DNA from: Bog-756 sp963776225
Lineage (GTDB): Bacteria > Actinomycetota > Acidimicrobiia > Acidimicrobiales > RAAP-2
Assembly: GCA_963776225.1 (NCBI GenBank)
Contig: CAVZLL010000003.1
Location: 1,116,001-1,180,000, forward strand
Length of the DNA stretch: 64,000 nucleotides
Direction of reading: 5' to 3'
A program made the translations under genes and the position numbers. The notes beneath the pieces are model-generated. The model was not told the origin of the DNA, did no database searches, and worked only from the letters and a program-made list of their open reading frames with translations. Positions 60,237 to 64,000 of the stretch are shown here, piece after piece; the first letter of the stretch is position 1, and every line of letters starts with the position of its first letter.

Positions 60237-60302
60237 CACCCGGGTGGACCGCCCCCGCTGCCGCGACCGGCTCCGGACGCGGGACAGCTAGCGATCGCGG
60301 TC

Positions 60303-61202
60303 ATGGCCCGTCTGGTGTACCTCGGCACCCCCGATGCCGCCGTCGCACCGCTGCGGACGTTGGTCGAGGCCGGCCATGACGTCGCCCTGGTGGTCACCCG
60401 CCCCGACCGGCGGCGGGGGAGGGGGAGCGCGCTGGTCCCGAGCCCGGTCAAGGCGGCGGCCCTGGAATACGGGCTGGCGGTCACCGACGACCTGCTCGAC
60501 GCCACCGCGGTCGGCGCCGAGCTCGGCGTCGTGGTCGCCTACGGCCGGATCGTCCCCGTCGCCGTGCTCGACCAGCTCCCGATGGTCAATCTCCACTTCT
60601 CCCTGCTGCCACGATGGCGGGGTGCAGCTCCGGTCGAGCGGGCGCTGCTGGAGGGGGACTCGGAGACCGGGGTGTGCCTGATGGCCGTCGAGGCCGGTCT
60701 CGACACCGGCCCGATCTACGCCCGGGAGGCCACCCCGATCGGTGAGGAGGAGACGGTCGACGAGCTCCGGGCCCGGCTGGTCGCGATCGGCTGCGCGCTG
60801 CTCGACGAGCACCTGGCAGGAGGGCGCGCCGGGCTTCCCGTCCCCCGGGACCAGGCGGGTACGCCGAGCTACGCGGAGAAGATCCTCCCCCACGAGCTCG
60901 AGCTCGACTGGGAGCGGCCCGCCGTCCACCTGCGCAGGGTGGTGCGACTCGGTCGTGCCTGGACGACGTTCCGGGGGCGGCGGGTCCGGGTCCTCTCGGC
61001 CGCCCCGGGAGGCGACGGCGACCGGCCCGACACCGAGGTCGGTCGGCTCACCCCCGGGTCGTTGCGCGGCGCGCTGGTCGGGGCCGGCGAGGGGACGGCG
61101 ATCCGACTGCTGACGGTCCAGCCGGAGGGTGGGCGACCGATGGAGGCGACCGCCTGGCTCAACGGGGTGCGGGCCTCGGCGGAGGAGCGGCTCGGCAGCT
61201 GA
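60303..61202 (+). CDS. fmt: Methionyl-tRNA formyltransferase
   Basis: Formylates initiator Met-tRNA with 10-formyltetrahydrofolate. The catalytic core includes NLHFSLLPRWRGAAPVERALLEGD with His and Asn, and TGVCLMAVEAGLDTGPIYA. The C-terminal tRNA-binding barrel follows. The product has 299 residues. rsmB, which often follows fmt in actinobacteria, is missing; rpe comes next instead. Confidence 0.96.
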   Translation: MARLVYLGTPDAAVAPLRTLVEAGHDVALVVTRPDRRRGRGSALVPSPVKAAALEYGLAVTDDLLDATAVGAELGVVVAYGRIVPVAVLDQLPMVNLHFSLLPRWRGAAPVERALLEGDSETGVCLMAVEAGLDTGPIYAREATPIGEEETVDELRARLVAIGCALLDEHLAGGRAGLPVPRDQAGTPSYAEKILPHELELDWERPAVHLRRVVRLGRAWTTFRGRRVRVLSAAPGGDGDRPDTEVGRLTPGSLRGALVGAGEGTAIRLLTVQPEGGRPMEATAWLNGVRASAEERLGS

Positions 61203-61264
61203 GGTGAGCCGTCGGTTGCCGCCCGCGGGGCCGACGCAGGCCTCGTGCGAACGGACGGTCCCGG

Positions 61265-61270
61265 TAGGCT
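61265..61270 (+). promoter_or_regulatory. Putative leaderless-type -10 before rpe
   Basis: TAGGCT is followed by 8 nt and ATG 61279, but that ATG is in a different frame from the rpe core unless one C of the C6 run is extra. Confidence 0.4.
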
Positions 61271-61303
61271 CGGGCGCGATGGTCGCACCGGAGTCCCCCC
61301 GAC

Positions 61304-61972
61304 CTGCGGGTCGCACCCTCGATCCTCTCGGCCGACTTCGGAGACCTCGCGGGGGCGGTCGAGCAGGTTGCCGGCGGGACCGACTGGCTCCACATCGACG
61401 TGATGGACGGTCACTTCGTGCCCAACCTCACGGTCGGTCCGCCGGTGGTGGCGTCCCTCCGGGCCCACAGCGGGCTCTTCTTCGACACCCATCTGATGAT
61501 CACCGACCCGGCCCGGTACCTCGGCGCGTTCCGCGACGCGGGAGCGGACGGGTGCACCGTGCACGTCGAGGTCGGCGAGACCGCCGCCCTCATCGCCCAG
61601 ATGCGCGACCTCGGCCTCCGGGTCGGGCTGGCCGCCAACCCGGACACCCCCTTCGACGCACTCGAGCCCTACCTGCCCGTGGTCGACCTGGTGCTCTGCA
61701 TGACCGTCTTCCCCGGCTTCGGCGGGCAGTCGTTCATGGCGGAGGTCCTGCCCAAGGTGGCCCAGGTCCGCGACGCCGCCGACACGGCCGGTCTCCGCCT
61801 CGACGTCGAGGTGGACGGCGGGATCGACCGGCGGACGGTGGTCCGGGCGGCCCGGGCCGGAGCCAATGTGTTCGTGGCCGGCTCGGCGGTCTTCGGCGCG
61901 GACGACCCGCTCGGCGCGGTCTCGGCCATCCTGACCGCGGCACAGGCCGAGCGGGCCGGGGTCATCCCCTGA
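61304..61972 (+). CDS. rpe: Ribulose-phosphate 3-epimerase (5' end unresolved)
   Basis: Pentose phosphate pathway TIM-barrel epimerase. The family N-terminus RVAPSILSADFGDLAGAVEQV is encoded upstream of the first standard start (GTG 61400), so translation must begin earlier. LHIDVMDGHFVPNLTVGPPVV, HLMITDP, TVFPGFGGQSFM and VDGGIDRRTV complete the fold. CTG 61304, with GGAG 10 nt upstream, would give 222 residues, the normal length. Alternatively ATG 61279, placed after a TAGGCT -10, reads in frame if the C6 run at 61295-61300 is really C5. Confidence 0.85.
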   Translation: MRVAPSILSADFGDLAGAVEQVAGGTDWLHIDVMDGHFVPNLTVGPPVVASLRAHSGLFFDTHLMITDPARYLGAFRDAGADGCTVHVEVGETAALIAQMRDLGLRVGLAANPDTPFDALEPYLPVVDLVLCMTVFPGFGGQSFMAEVLPKVAQVRDAADTAGLRLDVEVDGGIDRRTVVRAARAGANVFVAGSAVFGADDPLGAVSAILTAAQAERAGVIP

Positions 61973-62013
61973 CCGCGCCGCCCCGACCCGGACCCGGGGG
62001 GGACACCGGGTGG

Positions 62014-63024
62014 ATGCTCCGGGCGGTCGAGGCCGCCGAGCGGGTGCGCGGGCGCACCGCCCCGAACCCGTCGGTGGGGGCGGTGCTGGTGGCCCCGGGT
62101 CGGCCCGGCTCGCCGACGACCTGGTTCACCGGTGCGACCGCCCCGCCGGGTGGCCACCATGCCGAGGTGGCCGCGCTCGCCGCGGCAGGGGAGCAGGCCC
62201 GAGGCGCGACCCTCTACGTGACGCTCGAGCCGTGCGCGCACCGTGGACGCACCCCGCCCTGCACCGACGCGGTGATCGCCGCAGGGGTGGCCCGGGTCGT
62301 GATCGGGATGGCCGATCCCGACCCGCTGGTCGACGGACGGGGGATCGACCTCCTGGGGGAGGCCGGGGTCGAGGTCGAGGTGGGGGTCGCCGCGGATGTG
62401 GTGGGCGAGCAGCTCGCCGCCTACGTCGCGCACCGTCGCACCGGGCGGCCGTGGGTCGTGCTCAAACTGGCCGCCACCCTCGACGGGAGGATCGCCGCGC
62501 CGGACGGGTCGAGCCGGTGGATCACCGGTGAGGCCGCCCGGAGGGACGCGCACCGGCTGCGGGCGCTCTCCGACGCGGTGGTGGTGGGCGCGGGCACGGT
62601 GCGGGCGGACGACCCGAGCCTGACCGTCCGCCTCACGGCCGACGACCCGCTCTTCCGGGGACCCGACGAGCAGCCGCTGCGGGTGGTGCTCGGCCGGGCC
62701 CCCACCGGCGCGGCCGTCCTGCCCGCGCTCGAGCTCAGCGGGGACCCCGGAGCGGTGCTCGACGACCTCGGCAGCCGCGGCCTGGTCCAGGTCCTCCTCG
62801 AGGGCGGGGCGACGGTGGCCCACGACTTCCACCGCGACGGCCTGGTCGACCGGTACGTGCTCTACCTGGCACCGGCGCTCTTCGGCGGTGACGACGCGCG
62901 TCCGCTGTTCGCCGGGCCCGGTGCGGCCACCATCGCGGGCCTGTGGCATGGGGAGGTGCGCTCGATGACTACCCTGGGGGACGATGTGCGGCTGGAGCTG
63001 GCACCGGCCGCCTCCCCGGCCTGA
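62014..63024 (+). CDS. ribD: Bifunctional riboflavin biosynthesis protein RibD
   Basis: Deaminase-reductase that makes 5-amino-6-ribitylamino-uracil phosphate. The deaminase zinc site is His49-Ala-Glu51 and Cys74 / Cys83 (LEPCAHRGRTPPCTDAV). The reductase follows (VVLKLAATLDGRIAAPDGSSRWITG, VVVGAGTVRADDPSLTVR, VLLEGGATVAHDF). ATG 62014 gives 336 residues; CTG 61969, overlapping the rpe stop, is a less likely upstream start. ribE, which usually follows ribD, is absent before ribBA. Confidence 0.94.
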   Translation: MLRAVEAAERVRGRTAPNPSVGAVLVAPGRPGSPTTWFTGATAPPGGHHAEVAALAAAGEQARGATLYVTLEPCAHRGRTPPCTDAVIAAGVARVVIGMADPDPLVDGRGIDLLGEAGVEVEVGVAADVVGEQLAAYVAHRRTGRPWVVLKLAATLDGRIAAPDGSSRWITGEAARRDAHRLRALSDAVVVGAGTVRADDPSLTVRLTADDPLFRGPDEQPLRVVLGRAPTGAAVLPALELSGDPGAVLDDLGSRGLVQVLLEGGATVAHDFHRDGLVDRYVLYLAPALFGGDDARPLFAGPGAATIAGLWHGEVRSMTTLGDDVRLELAPAASPA

Positions 63025-63081
63025 CCGCTGACGCCGCCCGCCGGAGGCGCCCGCGGGTCCTTCCGGAGAAAATTGCCCAAG

Positions 63082-63102
63082 GTCGGCCCGCCAGGAGCCG
63101 AC
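63082..63102 (+). other. Hairpin in the ribBA leader
   Basis: GTCGGC and GCCGAC form a 6-bp stem with a 9-nt loop in the 123-bp gap before ribBA. No U-run follows, and the gap does not match the FMN riboswitch core. Function is unclear. Confidence 0.3.
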
Positions 63103-63147
63103 AACGACAAGAGCGGTTCTACGCAAGGCAAGGGAGAGACCGGGTCG

Positions 63148-64000
63148 ATGCCCTTCTCAGCAGTCGAGGATGCGATCGGGGCGATCGGCCGCGGTGAGAT
63201 CGTCGTCGTGGTCGACGACGAGGACCGCGAGAACGAGGGCGACCTGATCATGGCCGCCGATGCGGTCACCCCGGAGAAGATCGCGTTCTTCCTCGCCCAC
63301 ACCTCCGGGGTCATCTGCGTCCCGCTGACCCCCGAGCGGGTCGAGCAGCTGGACCTCCCGTTGATGGTGATCTCCAACACCGAGGTCCAGCGCACCGCGT
63401 TCACCGTGAGCGTCGACTTCCGTCACAGCACCTCGACCGGCATCTCCGCGGCAGACCGCGCCTCGACGATCAAGGCCCTGGTCGATCCGCACACCCGACC
63501 CTCCGACCTCAACCGGCCCGGGCACATCTTCCCGCTCCGCTACCGGCCGGGCGGTGTCCTCAAGCGGGCCGGCCACACCGAGGCCGCGATCGACCTGGCC
63601 CGGGCGGCGGGCCGTGCGCCGGCCGGGGTCCTCTGCGAGATCGTGAGTGAGGACAAGGCGAGCATGGCGCGCCTTCCCGAGCTCCAGGTGTTCGCCGAGA
63701 AGCACGGCCTGCACCTCATCTCGATCGCCGACCTGATCCGCTACCGGCGACGCAAGGACAAGCTGGTACGCCGCATCGCCGATGCCCGCATCCCCACCGA
63801 CTTCGGGGAGTTCACCGTCTACGCCTACGAGTCGGTGCTCGACAGCGAGCACCACGTCGCGCTGGTCAAGGGTGACGTGCGCGGTCAGCCCAACATCCTG
63901 GTCCGGGTGCACAGCGAATGCCTCACCGGCGACGTGTTCGGGTCGCTCCGCTGCGACTGCGGCCCCCAGCTCCACGCGGCGATGTCCATGATCGACGCGG
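63148..64000 (+). CDS. ribBA: Bifunctional 3,4-dihydroxy-2-butanone 4-phosphate synthase / GTP cyclohydrolase II (3' end missing)
   Basis: Makes both precursors of riboflavin. The RibB domain covers residues 1-200: VVVDDEDRENEGDLIMAAD binds magnesium, and HTSGVICVPLTPERVEQL and RPGHIFPLRYRPGGVLKRAGHTEAA complete the site. The RibA domain begins at about 208 and includes the zinc cysteines Cys258, Cys269 and Cys271 (HSECLTGDVFGSLRCDCG). ATG 63148 has AAGGGAGAGA 8 nt upstream. The frame is open to the window edge with 284 codons. Confidence 0.96.
   Translation, partial: MPFSAVEDAIGAIGRGEIVVVVDDEDRENEGDLIMAADAVTPEKIAFFLAHTSGVICVPLTPERVEQLDLPLMVISNTEVQRTAFTVSVDFRHSTSTGISAADRASTIKALVDPHTRPSDLNRPGHIFPLRYRPGGVLKRAGHTEAAIDLARAAGRAPAGVLCEIVSEDKASMARLPELQVFAEKHGLHLISIADLIRYRRRKDKLVRRIADARIPTDFGEFTVYAYESVLDSEHHVALVKGDVRGQPNILVRVHSECLTGDVFGSLRCDCGPQLHAAMSMIDA

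Noticed and set aside
57744..60239. 831-residue minus-strand frame over priA and def
   Set aside because: A shadow of well-supported genes on the other strand.
63025..63147. FMN riboswitch before ribBA
   Set aside because: The gap is short and lacks the conserved FMN-element core; only a simple hairpin is seen.
1..64000. Mobile element, prophage, CRISPR, toxin-antitoxin or defence island
   Set aside because: No transposase, integrase, repeat array, attachment site or composition shift is visible; gene order is largely that of conserved actinobacterial housekeeping blocks.

Overview
This window is 64 kb of high-GC (about 70% by eye) actinobacterial chromosome. Gene content points to the Acidimicrobiia or a close relative: DivIVA (Wag31), SepF and YggT next to ftsZ; a mycobacterial-type IHF; a bacterial proteasome activator (Bpa); a DUF3151 protein; a menaquinone pathway; and many start codons lying 6-8 nt after a TANNNT -10 hexamer, the usual mark of leaderless actinobacterial transcripts. 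No rRNA, tRNA, CRISPR array, insertion sequence or prophage is visible, and no gene-free stretch exceeds about 240 bases. The window starts inside ftsZ and ends inside ribBA.

Layout. 1-6.8 kb: division and envelope block (ftsZ, pgeF, yggS, sepF, yggT, divIVA, a lysine-rich DksA/TraR protein, lspA, rluD). 6.8-9.8 kb: a sigma-70 family factor, a histidine phosphatase, an Rrf2 regulator and an unknown protein. 10-18.4 kb, minus strand: dnaE1, bpa, a phosphodiesterase, an unknown protein and a YyaL-type thioredoxin-domain protein. 18.5-25.1 kb: an SDR and five menaquinone genes (menE, menB, menA, menH-like, menD) split over both strands. 25.2-34.1 kb: LCP protein, carotenoid oxygenase, tyrS, DUF3151, lipoprotein, flavin reductase, three small or cysteine-rich unknown proteins, a NifU-type Fe-S protein and a truncated prepilin peptidase.

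34.2-39.7 kb: aroC-aroK-aroB-aroQ-pepQ-efp-nusB, a tightly overlapping shikimate and translation operon. 39.8-41.3 kb: DHA2-type exporter. 41.4-50.6 kb: pyrR-pyrB-pyrC-carA-carB-pyrD-pyrF, preceded by an RNA hairpin that fits the PyrR-binding loop consensus. 50.6-53.8 kb, minus strand: an unknown gene and a 5-oxoprolinase set (pxpA plus a fused pxpB-pxpC), set into an otherwise standard actinobacterial order. 53.9-64 kb: mihF-gmk-rpoZ-coaBC-metK-priA-def-fmt-rpe-ribD-ribBA.

Most of the window is conserved housekeeping, and I do not see a clearly new multi-gene system. The strongest observations are: (1) dnaE1 and coaBC both need one extra base, dnaE1 exactly at a G7 tract and coaBC at or near one, and rpe and pgeF lack a usable standard start in the right frame; (2) a PyrR-binding loop ahead of pyrR; (3) a class 1B-type PyrD without PyrK; (4) at least thirteen transcription units with leaderless-type promoters, including an 18-bp divergent promoter between a Fe-S carrier gene and an unknown Cys-rich gene; (5) a histone H1-like tail on a DksA/TraR zinc-finger protein.
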